Part shown: piece by piece, positions 1-8,226 of the stretch
How positions within the stretch are numbered: position 1 is the first letter of the stretch
Layout: every line of letters starts with the position of its first letter
Assembly: GCF_001905385.1 (NCBI RefSeq)
Contig: NZ_LIPF01000002.1
Coordinates: 958,971 to 1,022,970 of the forward strand
Origin: Streptomyces sp. CB02414
Lineage (GTDB): Bacteria; Actinomycetota; Actinomycetes; Streptomycetales; Streptomycetaceae
Direction: 5' to 3'
Length of the DNA: 64,000 bases
Program-made: the position numbers and the translations under genes
The notes under the pieces: model-generated
The model's database searches: none
What the model was told of the DNA's origin: nothing
The model's input: only the letters and a program-made list of their open reading frames with translations

Positions 1-1269
1 GCCGATCTTCTTGCCCAGGTACTCCGGGGTGCGCCCGACCATGAGCCCCGCGATGAAGACCGCGATGACCGCCATGATCAGCATGCCGTAGAGCCCGGAC
101 CCGACACCGCCGGGCGCGATCTCGCCCAGCATCATGCCGAGCATGGTGATGCCACCGCCGAGGCCGGTGAAGGAGGAGTGGAAGGAGTCCACCGCGCCGG
201 TGGAGGTGAGGGTGGTGGACACCGCGAAGAGCGACGAGCCGCCGATGCCGAAGCGCAGCTCCTTGCCCTCCATCGCACCGCCGGCCGCCTGGAGGGCGGG
301 GCCGTGGTGGGCGAACTCGGTCCACATCATCAACGCGACGAAGCCGGCCCAGACGGTGGCCATGGTCGCGAGGATCGCGTAGCCCTGGCGCACCGAACCG
401 ACCATGACGCCGAAGGTCCGGGTGAGGGCGACGGGGATCAGCAGGATCAGGAAGACCTCGAACAGGTTGGTGAACGGGGTGGGGTTCTCGAAGGGGTGGG
501 CGCTGTTGGCGTTGAAGTAGCCGCCGCCGTTGGTGCCCAGCTCCTTGATGACCTCCTGCGAGGCGACCGCGCCGCCGTTCCACTGCTGCGAACCGCCGGT
601 GCTGTGCTCATTCAAGAATTGACCGACCTCGTGGATGCCGGAGAAGTTCTGGATGACGCCGCAGGCCACCAGGACCACCGCGCCGACCGCCGCGAGCGGC
701 ACCAGGACGCGGACGACGCCGCGCACCAGGTCGGCCCAGAAGTTGCCCAGTTCGCCGGTGCGGATGGGGGTCCCCCCGCTCGAGCGAAGCCGAGAGTGGG
801 GGAGGGCGAAGCCGCGTACGAGGGCGATGGCGACGGCGATGCCGACGGCCGCGGAGACGAAGTTCTGCACGGCGAGCCCGGCGGTCTGCACGACGTGGCC
901 CATGGCCTGTTCGCCGTAGTACGACTGCCAGTTGGTGTTGGCCACGAAGGACGCGGCGGTGTTGAACGCCTGGTCCGGGTCGATGGAGGCGAAGCCCAGC
1001 GAGCCGGGCAGCACGCCCTGGAGCCGCTGGAGCAGGTAGAGGAAGACGACGCCCGCGAAGGAGAAGGCGAGGACGCCGCGCAGGTACGCGGTCCAGCGCA
1101 TCCGGGTGTCGGGGTCGGCACCGATGCCCTTGTAGATCCACCTCTCGACCCGCAGGTGCCGGGGAGACGAGTAGACCCGGGCCATGTAGGTGCCGAGGGG
1201 GACGTGGGCGAGCGCCAGCGCGGCCAGCAGGGCGAGCATCTGGAGCACGCCGGCGAGGACGGGGCTCAT
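1..1269 (-). CDS. kdpA: Potassium-transporting ATPase subunit KdpA (3' end cut by window edge)
   Basis: K+-binding and translocating membrane subunit of the high-affinity Kdp P-type ATPase. The reverse strand reads from ATG at 1269 ([10 protein letters not shown]...) without a stop to base 1, giving 423 of the roughly 550 residues usual for KdpA, so the C-terminus and presumably kdpB and kdpC lie beyond the left edge. Hydrophobic segments alternate with the conserved N-terminal pattern ([27 protein letters not shown]). It follows kdpF with a 7-base gap, so the two are one operon. Expression is probably controlled by KdpDE, which is not in the window. Identity is confident; the truncation is an artefact of the window. 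Confidence 0.95.
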   Translation of the reverse strand, partial: MSPVLAGVLQMLALLAALALAHVPLGTYMARVYSSPRHLRVERWIYKGIGADPDTRMRWTAYLRGVLAFSFAGVVFLYLLQRLQGVLPGSLGFASIDPDQAFNTAASFVANTNWQSYYGEQAMGHVVQTAGLAVQNFVSAAVGIAVAIALVRGFALPHSRLRSSGGTPIRTGELGNFWADLVRGVVRVLVPLAAVGAVVLVACGVIQNFSGIHEVGQFLNEHSTGGSQQWNGGAVASQEVIKELGTNGGGYFNANSAHPFENPTPFTNLFEVFLILLIPVALTRTFGVMVGSVRQGYAILATMATVWAGFVALMMWTEFAHHGPALQAAGGAMEGKELRFGIGGSSLFAVSTTLTSTGAVDSFHSSFTGLGGGITMLGMMLGEIAPGGVGSGLYGMLIMAVIAVFIAGLMVGRTPEYLGKKIG

Positions 1270-1276
1270 GGGGTGC

Positions 1277-1366
1277 TCAGAACCTCTCCGGGTGGATCAG
1301 GGCGAGGACGAGGTAACCCAGCAGGGAGACGGCCACGATCAGGCCGACGACGTTCTCTGCGGTCAC
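1277..1366 (-). CDS. kdpF: K(+)-transporting ATPase subunit KdpF
   Basis: A 29-residue single-span membrane peptide ([14 protein letters not shown]...) that stabilises the Kdp complex. It starts at GTG 1366 and ends TGA at 1277. The hydrophobic core [16 protein letters not shown] and C-terminal HPERF are typical of KdpF. It is too short for most gene finders. Its GTG overlaps the stop of the upstream 27-residue ORF (GTGA), implying translational coupling, and kdpA follows directly. Confidence 0.9.
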   Translation of the reverse strand: MTAENVVGLIVAVSLLGYLVLALIHPERF

Positions 1367-1446
1367 AGCTTCGTCACCCCCTTGGCGACGAGAGCCACGA
1401 GCGCGAACACCGCGATCGTGGTGACGACGAAGGCCACGTCGGCCAT
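1363..1446 (-). CDS. 27-residue hydrophobic peptide leading the kdp operon
   Basis: Reverse-strand ORF from ATG 1446 to TGA 1363, reading MADVAFVVTTIAVFALVALV followed by a short basic tail (AKGVTKL). An AGGAG ribosome-binding site lies 7 bases upstream (TAGGAGCTCGCG), and the stop overlaps the kdpF GTG by four bases. It is one transmembrane helix with a positively charged C-terminus. It could be a second KdpF-like accessory peptide or a leader peptide coupling translation to kdpF. No function is assigned. The good ribosome-binding site and exact coupling argue that it is real. Confidence 0.7.
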   Translation of the reverse strand: MADVAFVVTTIAVFALVALVAKGVTKL

Positions 1447-1522
1447 CGCGAGCTCCTAGTGAGGTTCGAACGAGAGTCTGACAACGAGATGAGACCCCCG
1501 GTACGACCCGATTCGGCCGCCG

Positions 1523-1573
1523 TTGATGGCTTCCTTACGGCGGCCCGAGCGGCTTTGATGCATCTCTTACGGC
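1523..1573 (-). promoter_or_regulatory. Two 19-bp direct repeats upstream of the kdp operon
   Basis: On the reverse strand the element GCCGTAAG-N5-CATCAA occurs twice, at 1573-1555 and 1541-1523. The start-to-start distance is 32 bp, three helical turns. The two arms are identical and the 5-bp centres differ (AGATG, GAAGC). They lie about 75-125 bases upstream of the first kdp ORF. This is what an activator bound as a phased dimer would need. KdpE is the obvious candidate by context, but the motif was not matched to a known KdpE site. Confidence 0.5.
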
Positions 1574-1611
1574 GCCGGTGAACACGCGATGCGCGGGCTC
1601 CCGTGCTCCGG

Positions 1612-1986
1612 TCAGCCCCAGACCCCGTCCGCGATCGCGGCGCCGAGGAAGGCCGCGCCCAGGCCGGCGGTGACACCGGCGACGACGTTGGCGGCGGCCA
1701 GGAGCCGCGCCCCGGTCTCGGCCAGCCGCAGCGTCTCGTAGGAGAAGGTGGAGTAGGTGGTCAGCGCTCCGCAGAACCCGGTACCGACCAGCAGCCGCAC
1801 CGAGTCCGAGGCGGCGCCGTGGGCGGCCGCGCCGGTGAGCGTGCCGAGGACCAGGCAGCCGACGACGTTGACGGTGAAGGTGCCCCAGGGGAAGAGGGTG
1901 CCGTGCCGGGCCTGGACCGCGCGGTCGGTCAGATACCGCAGGGGCGCACCGACCATGGCGCCGGTCACGACGAGCAGCCAGTTCAC
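1612..1986 (-). CDS. crcB: Fluoride ion channel FluC/CrcB (second of pair)
   Basis: A 124-residue four-helix membrane protein of the Fluc (CrcB) family, which exports fluoride through a dual-topology dimer. Family marks are GAPLRY near residue 12, the pore asparagine in VNVVG, and [12 protein letters not shown]. The start is GTG 1986, overlapping the stop of the upstream paralogue (GTGA). Two unequal copies in tandem, as here, normally form an obligate heterodimer. No fluoride riboswitch was recognised upstream. Confidence 0.92.
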   Translation of the reverse strand: MNWLLVVTGAMVGAPLRYLTDRAVQARHGTLFPWGTFTVNVVGCLVLGTLTGAAAHGAASDSVRLLVGTGFCGALTTYSTFSYETLRLAETGARLLAAANVVAGVTAGLGAAFLGAAIADGVWG

Positions 1987-2486
1987 TTGCGCCTCCCGGG
2001 GATCAGGCGTCGGGTGAGGCTCGCGGCGCACCACACGCCGGCGAGGGCGGCCGACACGGTGGCGGCCAGGTAGGCGAGGGCGGTGCCGGGATCGCCGCCT
2101 TGGAGCAGGCGCTGGATGCCGACGGCGTAGGTGGAGAAGGTGGTGAAGCCGCCCAGGACGCCGGTGCCGAAGAACGGGCGCAGCAGGCGGTGCGCGCACC
2201 ACACGTCGGTGACGAGCACCATGAAGACGCCGATCACCGCGCAGCCGGCCGCGTTGACCAGCAGGGTGGTCCAGGGGAAGGCGCCGGGCGCGGTGGGCCA
2301 CAGCAGCGAGGCGGCGTAGCGGGCCGTGGCGCCCAGGGCACCGCCGGCCGCGACCGCAAGGAGGACGGGCGCCTGTCCGCCGGCGAGCTCGCGCCGCTGG
2401 GCGGGCACCGACAGGTCGACGTCCGGGTCGATGGGCTCGCGGCCCTCGGGGCCCACCGGCGGTGGCTTGCGCGGGGTGTTCCGCAA
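1983..2486 (-). CDS. crcB: Fluoride ion channel FluC/CrcB (first of pair)
   Basis: A 167-residue Fluc-family protein. It has a cytoplasmic N-terminal extension of about 40 residues rich in Pro, Arg and Asp, then four hydrophobic helices with [15 protein letters not shown] and GGFTTFSTY signatures. It overlaps the next crcB by four bases and should form the heterodimeric partner. The N-terminal extension is common in actinobacterial first copies. ATG 2486 is the only good start. Confidence 0.92.
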   Translation of the reverse strand: MRNTPRKPPPVGPEGREPIDPDVDLSVPAQRRELAGGQAPVLLAVAAGGALGATARYAASLLWPTAPGAFPWTTLLVNAAGCAVIGVFMVLVTDVWCAHRLLRPFFGTGVLGGFTTFSTYAVGIQRLLQGGDPGTALAYLAATVSAALAGVWCAASLTRRLIPGRRK

Positions 2487-2725
2487 CGCGGGTCTCCTAC
2501 TCGTGCGGCCGCCCGGGCATGCGGACGGTCCTGGTCACCAGTAGGGACTGTTGGCGGCGTCGGTGCCGCGGTTCGGGTACGGCGAGCCCCACCGCCGCGC
2601 GGCCACCCGGACGGGGCAGGCCGCTGCCGCCCAGGGTAGCCCAGCGGCGCCGGCGCGAGTGGCGCCCCGGTCCCGCTACGAGTCCTGTCCCGGACCGTCC
2701 GGGACGGGACTCGTAGACTCGACGG

Positions 2726-2735
2726 CCGATATCGG
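2726..2735. promoter_or_regulatory. CCGATATCGG palindrome, likely PadR operator
   Basis: A perfect 10-bp palindrome 27 bases before the padR start. The core CGATATCGG recurs at 4399-4407 upstream of the permease start, on the other side of padR, followed by a second half-copy CGATATAGG at 4412-4420. The shared element suggests that the PadR protein represses both itself and the permease. Confidence 0.5.
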
Positions 2736-2761
2736 TTGCGTCACTGTCGGAGGTGGACCGG

Positions 2762-3091
2762 GTGCGGGAGTTCCAGCGGGGCGCGGTGCGGCTGCACATC
2801 CTGCACCACGCGGCCCAGGAGGAGATCCACGGTGCCTGGATGACCGCGGAACTGGCCCGGCACGGGTACCGGATCAGCCCCGGCACCCTCTATCCGACGC
2901 TGCACCGCCTGGAGGCGGACGGGCTGCTCGCCTCCGAGCAGCGCGTGGTGGACGGCCGCACGCGCCGCGTCTACCGGGCGACCGAGGCGGGGAAGGCGGC
3001 CCTCGCCGAGGACCGCAGGGCCCTGGAGGAACTGGCCCGCGAGGTGCTCGGCGACGAGCGGCATCGCCCTGAGCCTTCACCAGGAACGTGA
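2762..3091 (+). CDS. PadR family transcriptional regulator
   Basis: A 109-residue winged-helix protein. The PadR pattern is plain: REFQRGAVRLHILHHA, then EIHGAWMTAELARHGYRISPGTLYPTLHRLEADGLL (helix-turn-helix plus wing) and RRVYRATEAGKAAL. GTG 2762 is preferred because CGGAGG ends 8 bases upstream; GTG 2753 is in frame but lies inside that ribosome-binding site. The gene converges on the permease, whose stop is 6 bases away. It likely regulates itself and the permease through the CGATATCGG boxes; the ligand is unknown. Confidence 0.88.
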   Translation: MREFQRGAVRLHILHHAAQEEIHGAWMTAELARHGYRISPGTLYPTLHRLEADGLLASEQRVVDGRTRRVYRATEAGKAALAEDRRALEELAREVLGDERHRPEPSPGT

Positions 3092-3097
3092 CTTCGG

Positions 3098-4375
3098 CTA
3101 CGCGTCGCGGGAGGCGAGTGCCCGGCGGATGCCGTACGCGATGACGCCGACGGCGAGCACGGCTGCCCCGGAGATCACGGAGGAGGCCGGCAGGGTGAAC
3201 GCCAGCAGCAGGCAGCCCGCGAACCCGGCCACCGGGACCAGGCGCGGCGGGCGGCCCTCCGCGGGTGTCAGCGTCCAGGCGGAGGCGTTGGCCACGGCGT
3301 AGTACGCCAGGACCGCGAACGACGAGAAGCCGATCGCCCCGCGCAGGTCCGCCGTCGCGGCGAGCACGGCCACCACGGCGCCCACGAGCAGTTCGGCCCG
3401 GTGCGGCACCTTGTACCGCGGGTGGACGGCGGCCAGGCCGTGCGGAAGATGCCGGTCGCGGGCCATGGCCAGGGTGGTGCGGGAGACGCCGAGGATCAGC
3501 GCCAGCAACGAGCCGAGCGCGGCCACCGCCGCCCCGGCCCGGACCACCGGCGACAGCCAGTCGGCGCCCGCGGCCCGCACCGCGTCCGACAGCGGCGCGG
3601 TGGCCTCGGCCAGCCCCTCGGGGCCGAGCACCGACAGGACGGCGAGCGCCACGAGGACGTACACGGCGAGCGCCATGCCCAGGGCGAGCGGAACGGCGCG
3701 GGGGATGGTGCGGGCCGGGTCGCGGACCTCCTCGCCCAGGGTGGCGATGCGCGCGTATCCGGCGAACGCGAAGAACAGCAGGCCCGCGGCCTGGAGCACC
3801 CCGCGCGCGTCGGTGTCGCCCCCGACGTCCCAGCGGGCGGCGTCCGCCGTGCCGGAGCCGAGGGAGGCGATCACCACCGCCGCCAGCACCGCCAGGACCA
3901 CGGCGACGATCACGCGGGTCAGCCACGCCGACTTCTGCACGCCGGCGTAGTTCACGGCGGTCAGCGCCACCACCGCGGCGACGGCGACGGCGTGCGCCTG
4001 GCCGGGCCAGACGTACGCGCCGACGGTCAGGGCCATGGCCGCGCAGGAGGCGGTCTTGCCGACGACGAAGGCCCAGCCGGCGAGGTGGCCCCAGAAGTCG
4101 CCGAGCCGCTCCCGGCCGTAGACGTAGGTGCCGCCGGAGGCGGGGTAGCGGGCGGCGAGCCGCGCGGAGGAGGTGGCGTTGCAGTACGCCACCACGGCGG
4201 CCACCGCGAGCCCCAGCAGGAGCCCGGAGCCGGCGGCGCGGGCGGCCGGGGCGAGCGCCGCGAAGATCCCCGCGCCGATCATCGAGCCCAGCCCGATCGT
4301 CACGGCGTCGGGCACGCCCAGCCGCCGCCGCAACTCGTCCGGCGTCCCCGCCGCGGCGGTCGAAGACTCGCCCAT
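3098..4375 (-). CDS. APC superfamily amino-acid permease
   Basis: A 425-residue, roughly 12-helix transporter of the amino acid-polyamine-organocation superfamily. The first helix carries the substrate-backbone motif GLGSMIGAGIF, followed by ATSSARLAARYPASGGTYVYGRERLGDFWG, and the segment FFAFAGYARIATLGEEVRDP is the usual helix 6 region. ATG 4375 follows AGGAGGG with good spacing. The in-frame extension upstream is low-complexity readthrough of intergenic DNA. Substrate cannot be told from sequence. The promoter region carries PadR-type boxes. Confidence 0.88.
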   Translation of the reverse strand: MGESSTAAAGTPDELRRRLGVPDAVTIGLGSMIGAGIFAALAPAARAAGSGLLLGLAVAAVVAYCNATSSARLAARYPASGGTYVYGRERLGDFWGHLAGWAFVVGKTASCAAMALTVGAYVWPGQAHAVAVAAVVALTAVNYAGVQKSAWLTRVIVAVVLAVLAAVVIASLGSGTADAARWDVGGDTDARGVLQAAGLLFFAFAGYARIATLGEEVRDPARTIPRAVPLALGMALAVYVLVALAVLSVLGPEGLAEATAPLSDAVRAAGADWLSPVVRAGAAVAALGSLLALILGVSRTTLAMARDRHLPHGLAAVHPRYKVPHRAELLVGAVVAVLAATADLRGAIGFSSFAVLAYYAVANASAWTLTPAEGRPPRLVPVAGFAGCLLLAFTLPASSVISGAAVLAVGVIAYGIRRALASRDA

Positions 4376-4398
4376 CAGCCCTCCTGGATTACGGTTCT

Positions 4399-4420
4399 CG
4401 ATATCGGCAGACGATATAGG
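4399..4420 (-). promoter_or_regulatory. CGATAT direct repeat upstream of permease (PadR-type box)
   Basis: CGATATCGG at 4399-4407 and CGATATAGG at 4412-4420 lie 13 bp apart, just upstream of the permease ATG at 4375. The sequence matches the palindrome in front of padR. Occupancy would cover the leader or start site of the permease transcript. Confidence 0.45.
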
Positions 4421-4522
4421 AGCCGGGTGACTCGGCGGTGAACTCCCGGCGCCGGACCGGGACCGCCGCCCCCCGCTCCCCCGCCCGAGGCCGCCGCGTC
4501 CTCTCCCACCCGAACCCGTAGC

Positions 4523-4954
4523 ATGACGTGCGTGACCAGGAGCACCCCGTCGATCAGCCGCCCGGCCGGGCGGCTGCTCACGCTGCTGGTGACGGCCGTA
4601 CTGGCCGGCCTGCTCGGCATGCACGGCCTGGCTCCCGGAGTGCCTACGGCGCACGCCGGCACCGGAACGTCGTCCGGTGCACACCACACGGACGCCATGG
4701 CGGCCCACGCGGACGGTGCCGCGACCCTCGCGGACCGTGTCTGCGGACACTCGGACGGCGGATCGGGACACGTCGACCACGCCGACGGCACGTGTGCGGC
4801 CGCCGGGACCGCCTCCGCCTACACGCCGCCGCCCCTGACCGGCGCCACGGCCGACGCGCCCGACGCCGCCTCCCCCGCCGTGACGGCCACGGGAACGCCC
4901 CAGGACGGGCGGGGTCCGCCCGACCTCTCCGAACTGCAGCTCCTGCGGATATAG
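4523..4954 (+). CDS. DUF6153 family secreted/membrane protein
   Basis: A 143-residue protein with one hydrophobic helix (LLTLLVTAVLAGLLGMHGLA, residues about 18-38) and an exported tail rich in His, Asp and Cys (AHHTDAMAAHADG, CGHSDGGSGHVDHADGTC). This layout matches the DUF6153 family, which in actinobacteria commonly precedes a DUF305 lipoprotein, as here. The His/Cys-rich tail suggests metal binding. Function is unproven; the copper link rests on neighbours. Confidence 0.72.
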   Translation: MTCVTRSTPSISRPAGRLLTLLVTAVLAGLLGMHGLAPGVPTAHAGTGTSSGAHHTDAMAAHADGAATLADRVCGHSDGGSGHVDHADGTCAAAGTASAYTPPPLTGATADAPDAASPAVTATGTPQDGRGPPDLSELQLLRI

Positions 4955-5040
4955 AGCGGCCCGCACGCCCTCGCATCCACCAGGCACATCCACTCGGACG
5001 CGCGCCGCGAGCAGGCGCGCGTGAAGGAGTTGCACCCAGC

Positions 5041-5688
5041 ATGAAGCACACGCGTTCCCTCGTACGCCGTACCGCCGCCGTCCTCGCCGCAGGAGCGGCG
5101 GCACTCGCCCTGGCCGCCTGCGGCGGGGCCGACGACGGCGACACCGGCGGCTCCGCAGGACACGGCGGCCACAGCGCGACGGCCTCCGCGTCCGCACCGG
5201 CCTCGCAGGGCAAGCACAACGCCGCCGACGTGGCGTTCGCGAAGGGGATGATCCCCCACCACCGCCAGGCCGTCGAGATGGCCGACCTCGCGCCCGGACG
5301 GGCGGCGTCGCCGGAGGTCGAGAAGCTGGCCACGGAGATCAAGAAGGCCCAGGACCCGGAGATCAAGACGCTGTCCGGCTGGCTCACGGCGTGGGGCGAG
5401 GAGGTGCCCGCCGAGGGCGCCGCCATGGACCACTCCGGGCACGGCACGGGCGCCATGGACGGCATGATGACGGACCAGGAGATGAGCGGGCTCGAGGACG
5501 CCTCGGGCGAGGCGTTCGACACCGCCTTCCTGGAGCTGATGATCAAGCACCACGAAGGCGCGGTCACCATGGCGAAGGCCGAGCAGGCCGACGGCGCCTT
5601 CGCCCCGGCCAAGAAGATGGCCGACGAGATCATCACGTCCCAGAGCGCCGAGATCGAGCGCATGAACCAGCTCCTCGGCAAGGGCTGA
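5041..5688 (+). CDS. DUF305 domain lipoprotein
   Basis: A 215-residue lipoprotein. The signal peptide ends in the lipobox LALAAC (Cys near residue 24), followed by a His/Ser-rich linker and a DUF305 domain with its two diagnostic repeats, FAKGMIPHHRQAVEMA and FLELMIKHHEGAVTMAKAE. DUF305 proteins are ferritin-like helical bundles, often found next to copper genes. A GAAGGAG site precedes ATG 5041. It probably shares a transcript with DUF6153 upstream. Confidence 0.88.
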   Translation: MKHTRSLVRRTAAVLAAGAAALALAACGGADDGDTGGSAGHGGHSATASASAPASQGKHNAADVAFAKGMIPHHRQAVEMADLAPGRAASPEVEKLATEIKKAQDPEIKTLSGWLTAWGEEVPAEGAAMDHSGHGTGAMDGMMTDQEMSGLEDASGEAFDTAFLELMIKHHEGAVTMAKAEQADGAFAPAKKMADEIITSQSAEIERMNQLLGKG

Positions 5689-5738
5689 TCCACCGGCGGG
5701 CCATCCGTCGCCCTCGGATACCCGGAACCGGTACCGGA

Positions 5739-5755
5739 ATACCCCGTGGGGGTAT
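5739..5755. promoter_or_regulatory. CsoR-like copper operator upstream of DUF4396 gene
   Basis: ATACCCC-GT-GGGGGTAT is a near-perfect inverted repeat of the TACCCC/GGGGTA type bound by the copper-sensing repressor CsoR. It lies about 70 bases upstream of the DUF4396 start. Two more copies lie upstream of the copper chaperone gene at 6703-6717 and 6739-6757. Confidence 0.75.
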
Positions 5756-5764
5756 ATGGTTCCC

Positions 5765-5795
5765 GACCGTGGGGCCCAGCCCGGGCCCCACGGTC
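5765..5795. other. 13-bp stem-loop in leader of DUF4396 gene
   Basis: GACCGTGGGGCCC (5765-5777) pairs perfectly with GGGCCCCACGGTC (5783-5795) around a 5-base loop. It sits between the CsoR-like box and the start codon at 5822, so it would lie in the 5' leader. It could be an attenuator, an mRNA-stabilising hairpin, or a terminator for the DUF305 transcript. There is no U-run. Confidence 0.45.
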
Positions 5796-5821
5796 GAGAT
5801 GTCGATTGGGGTGGACACGCC

Positions 5822-6277
5822 ATGGAGCATCAGCACGCGCACGGCGCGACCTGGGCGACGGCGGTGCGGGCGACCCTGCACTGCCTCACCGGGTGCGCCA
5901 TCGGCGAGATCCTCGGCATGGTCATCGGCACCGCCCTGCTGTGGGGCAACGTGCCGACGATGGCCCTGGCGATCGGCCTCGCCTTCGTCTTCGGCTACTC
6001 GTTCACCCTCTTCGCGGTGGTGCGGGCGGGGGTGTCCCTGAAGGCCGCGGTGAAGGTGGCGCTGGCCGCCGACACCGTGTCCATCGCGGTGATGGAGCTG
6101 GTCGACAACGGCATCATCGCGCTGACGCCGGGGGCGATGGACGCGCACCTGTCGGACGGGCTGTTCTGGTACGCGCTGCTCGGCGGCTTCGCCGTGGCGT
6201 TCCTGATCACCACGCCGGTCAACAAGTGGATGATCGGCCGCGGCAAGGGCCACGCCGTGGTCCACGCCTACCACTGA
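5822..6277 (+). CDS. DUF4396 domain integral membrane protein
   Basis: A 151-residue membrane protein beginning MEHQHAHGATW with four predicted helices. The segment LHCLTGCAIGEILGMVIG near residues 19-36 is the DUF4396 signature, with paired Cys in the first helix, and the N-terminus is His-rich. A CsoR-like operator upstream makes copper regulation likely. Transport or handling of copper is an inference only. It converges on the copper chaperone gene across a strong terminator. Confidence 0.8.
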   Translation: MEHQHAHGATWATAVRATLHCLTGCAIGEILGMVIGTALLWGNVPTMALAIGLAFVFGYSFTLFAVVRAGVSLKAAVKVALAADTVSIAVMELVDNGIIALTPGAMDAHLSDGLFWYALLGGFAVAFLITTPVNKWMIGRGKGHAVVHAYH

Positions 6278-6309
6278 CGGCGCCTCCGCGGCCGTCCGTC
6301 CGAACGCGC

Positions 6310-6347
6310 CGCCGGGCGGCCCCCGGAACATCGGGGGCCGCCCGGCG
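6310..6347. terminator. Bidirectional terminator between DUF4396 gene and copZ
   Basis: A 16-bp GC-rich stem (6310-6325 with 6332-6347) closes a 6-base loop GAACAT. It lies between convergent genes ending at 6277 and 6362, the expected place for a shared Streptomyces terminator. Confidence 0.75.
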
Positions 6348-6361
6348 TCGTACGGAGATCC

Positions 6362-6649
6362 TCAGACGGCGCGGCCGGTGAGCTCGTAGCCCGCCTCGTC
6401 GACGACCTTCGCCAGGAGCGCGTCGTCGGGCTCCCCCTCAGTGGTGACGGAGACCCGGCCGGCCTCGCGGTCGACCTCGACCGCCCGTACGCCGTCCAGG
6501 GCGCCGATCTCCTTGCCGAGCGTGGCCTCGCAGTGTCCGCAGGTCATGCCGGAGACGGCGTAGACGGTGGTGACACCCTCGGCGACCGCCACGGTGGTGT
6601 CGGTGGCGGCGGTGGTGGAGCAGCTGCCGTCAGGGGTGCAGCAGGACAT
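6362..6649 (-). CDS. copZ: CopZ-like copper chaperone (HMA domain)
   Basis: A 95-residue protein. The N-terminal MSCCTPDGSC is Cys-rich and resembles an extra metal site. It is followed by one heavy-metal-associated domain with the copper motif MTCGHC near residue 35 and a ferredoxin-like fold pattern (VRAVEVDREAGRVSV). ATG 6649 follows GGAGGAAGAG. Two CsoR-like boxes lie upstream. The usual partner, a CopA P-type ATPase, is not adjacent, so this is an orphan chaperone unless CopA is elsewhere. Confidence 0.88.
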   Translation of the reverse strand: MSCCTPDGSCSTTAATDTTVAVAEGVTTVYAVSGMTCGHCEATLGKEIGALDGVRAVEVDREAGRVSVTTEGEPDDALLAKVVDEAGYELTGRAV

Positions 6650-6702
6650 CTCTTCCTCCTGGGAGTGATCGGTGGGGACACCCGGCCGATCCGGTGGCCG
6701 AG

Positions 6703-6757
6703 TACCCTATGGGGGTATGCGGGCTCGCTCCGTCAATCTATACCCCAAGGGGGTATA
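6703..6757. promoter_or_regulatory. Two CsoR-like copper boxes upstream of copZ
   Basis: TACCCTATGGGGGTA at 6703-6717 and the perfect inverted repeat TATACCCCAAGGGGGTATA at 6739-6757 match the CsoR operator pattern. Their centres are about 38 bp apart. They lie 54-108 bases upstream of the copZ start on the reverse strand and should make copZ copper-inducible. The csoR gene is not in the window. Confidence 0.75.
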
Positions 6758-6798
6758 CGTGAAAGCCGCGTGGGCGACGACCCGGCACCCCGCCCTCC

Positions 6799-8226
6799 TC
6801 AGTCCCCGTCCCCGCCCACCACGGGCCCCCCGCCCACCGTGAACCCGATCACCGACCCGCCCCCGTCCCGCCGGAAGGCGAACGTCGCTCCCCCGTGCGC
6901 CAGCGCCACCTCCCGCACGATCGACAGGCCGAGGCCGGAACCGGCCCGGGAGCGGGCGTCGGCGGCGCGGTAGAAACGGTCGAAGACCCGGGTCAGGTCG
7001 GCCTCGGCGATGCCCGGACCGCGGTCGCGGACCTCCACCCTGATCGGGCCCTCCAGGGCCGGCCCGGCGACCGCGACCTCGATGGGCCCGGTGCCGCCCG
7101 GGTCGAACTTCGCGGCGTTCTCCACCAGGTTCGACAGCGCCCGCGTCAGCATGGCGGGCCGCCCCTCCGTCACCGTCTCCCCACGGACGCTCACCCCGAT
7201 GTCCCGCCCCGTACGGCGCCGCGCCAGGCTCGCCACGTCCCGCGCGACCCGAGCCAGGTCGACCCGCTGCGGAGGCTCCCCGGCGGACTGCCCGGCCGCC
7301 AGCTCGACCAGCTCGTTGACCAGGTCGGTCAGCTCACGGGCCTCCTGGCCGAGGTCCGCGACCAGTTCCCGGCGCGCCTCCGGCGGAAGCTCGTCGATCC
7401 GGCGCAGCAGCGAGATGTTGGTCCGCAGCGAGGTCAGCGGCGTCCGCAGCTCGTGCCCCGCGTCCTGGACCAGCCGCCGCTGGTCCTCCTCCGACTGCGC
7501 GAGGCGGACCAGCATCAGGTCGATGGCGCGGCCCAGGCGCCCCACCTCGTCCGGGCCGGTCACCGGCACCTGGACCCCCAGCCGGCGGGTGCGGGCGACG
7601 TCCTCGGCGGCGGAGGTCAGGAGCACCAGCCGCCGGGTGATGCGCCGCGCCAGCCACCAGCCGAACAGCCCGGCGGCCGTCACCACCGCCGCCATCAGCA
7701 GCAGCGTCCGGCGCTGCAACGCCCGCAGCAGCTCCTCGGTGTCGCTGAACTCCTGCGCCACCTGCACCGCGCCCCGGCCGCCGCCCAGCGACACCGTCGC
7801 GACCCGGAAGACGTCGTCGCCGACCCCGACGTCCTCGTGCTCGACCGTCCGCCCGGCCACGGCGGCGTGCGCCGTCCGCCGGTCGGCGTCGGTCACCGGC
7901 AGCCGGGGACCGGCCGGATCGGAGATCTCACCGTCCGGCCCGAGGACCTGCACGTCGGTGCGGGCCGGGCGCACGATCTCGTGACCCGGCGCGGAGGAGG
8001 CGAAGTCGCCGGGCGACATCCGCCGCTCGCGCACCTCGGCCCGCAGGTCCTGCACGACCTGCGCGAAGACGGTTTCCTGGTCCACCCGCACCAGCCGGGC
8101 CGCCGCGTTGTACGACAGCACCCCGACGAGGACAGTGACCACGGCCGTGACCGTCGCGAAGGACACCGCGAACGTCGTCCGCAGCGACAGCAGCCGGGGC
8201 CGGCGCCCGAGCGGGGACGGGCCCAC
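6799..8226 (-). CDS. Two-component sensor histidine kinase (MprB-like)
   Basis: A 475-residue membrane kinase. The order is TM helix near residues 14-36, an extracellular sensor region to about 160, a second TM (LLLMAAVVTAAGLFGWWLA), HAMP, and a HisKA box with phospho-acceptor His in DAGHELRTPLTSL. The HATPase domain has NLVENAAKFD (N box), DRGPGIAEAD (G1) and GSGLGLSIV (G2). GTG 8226 immediately follows the response-regulator stop, so the pair is coupled. It resembles the MprB/CutS group by architecture; the signal is unknown. Confidence 0.9.
   Translation of the reverse strand: MGPSPLGRRPRLLSLRTTFAVSFATVTAVVTVLVGVLSYNAAARLVRVDQETVFAQVVQDLRAEVRERRMSPGDFASSAPGHEIVRPARTDVQVLGPDGEISDPAGPRLPVTDADRRTAHAAVAGRTVEHEDVGVGDDVFRVATVSLGGGRGAVQVAQEFSDTEELLRALQRRTLLLMAAVVTAAGLFGWWLARRITRRLVLLTSAAEDVARTRRLGVQVPVTGPDEVGRLGRAIDLMLVRLAQSEEDQRRLVQDAGHELRTPLTSLRTNISLLRRIDELPPEARRELVADLGQEARELTDLVNELVELAAGQSAGEPPQRVDLARVARDVASLARRRTGRDIGVSVRGETVTEGRPAMLTRALSNLVENAAKFDPGGTGPIEVAVAGPALEGPIRVEVRDRGPGIAEADLTRVFDRFYRAADARSRAGSGLGLSIVREVALAHGGATFAFRRDGGGSVIGFTVGGGPVVGGDGD

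Noticed and set aside
178..1581. 467-codon forward ORF opposite kdpA
   Set aside because: It is antisense to kdpA, kdpF and their promoter; no recognisable protein.
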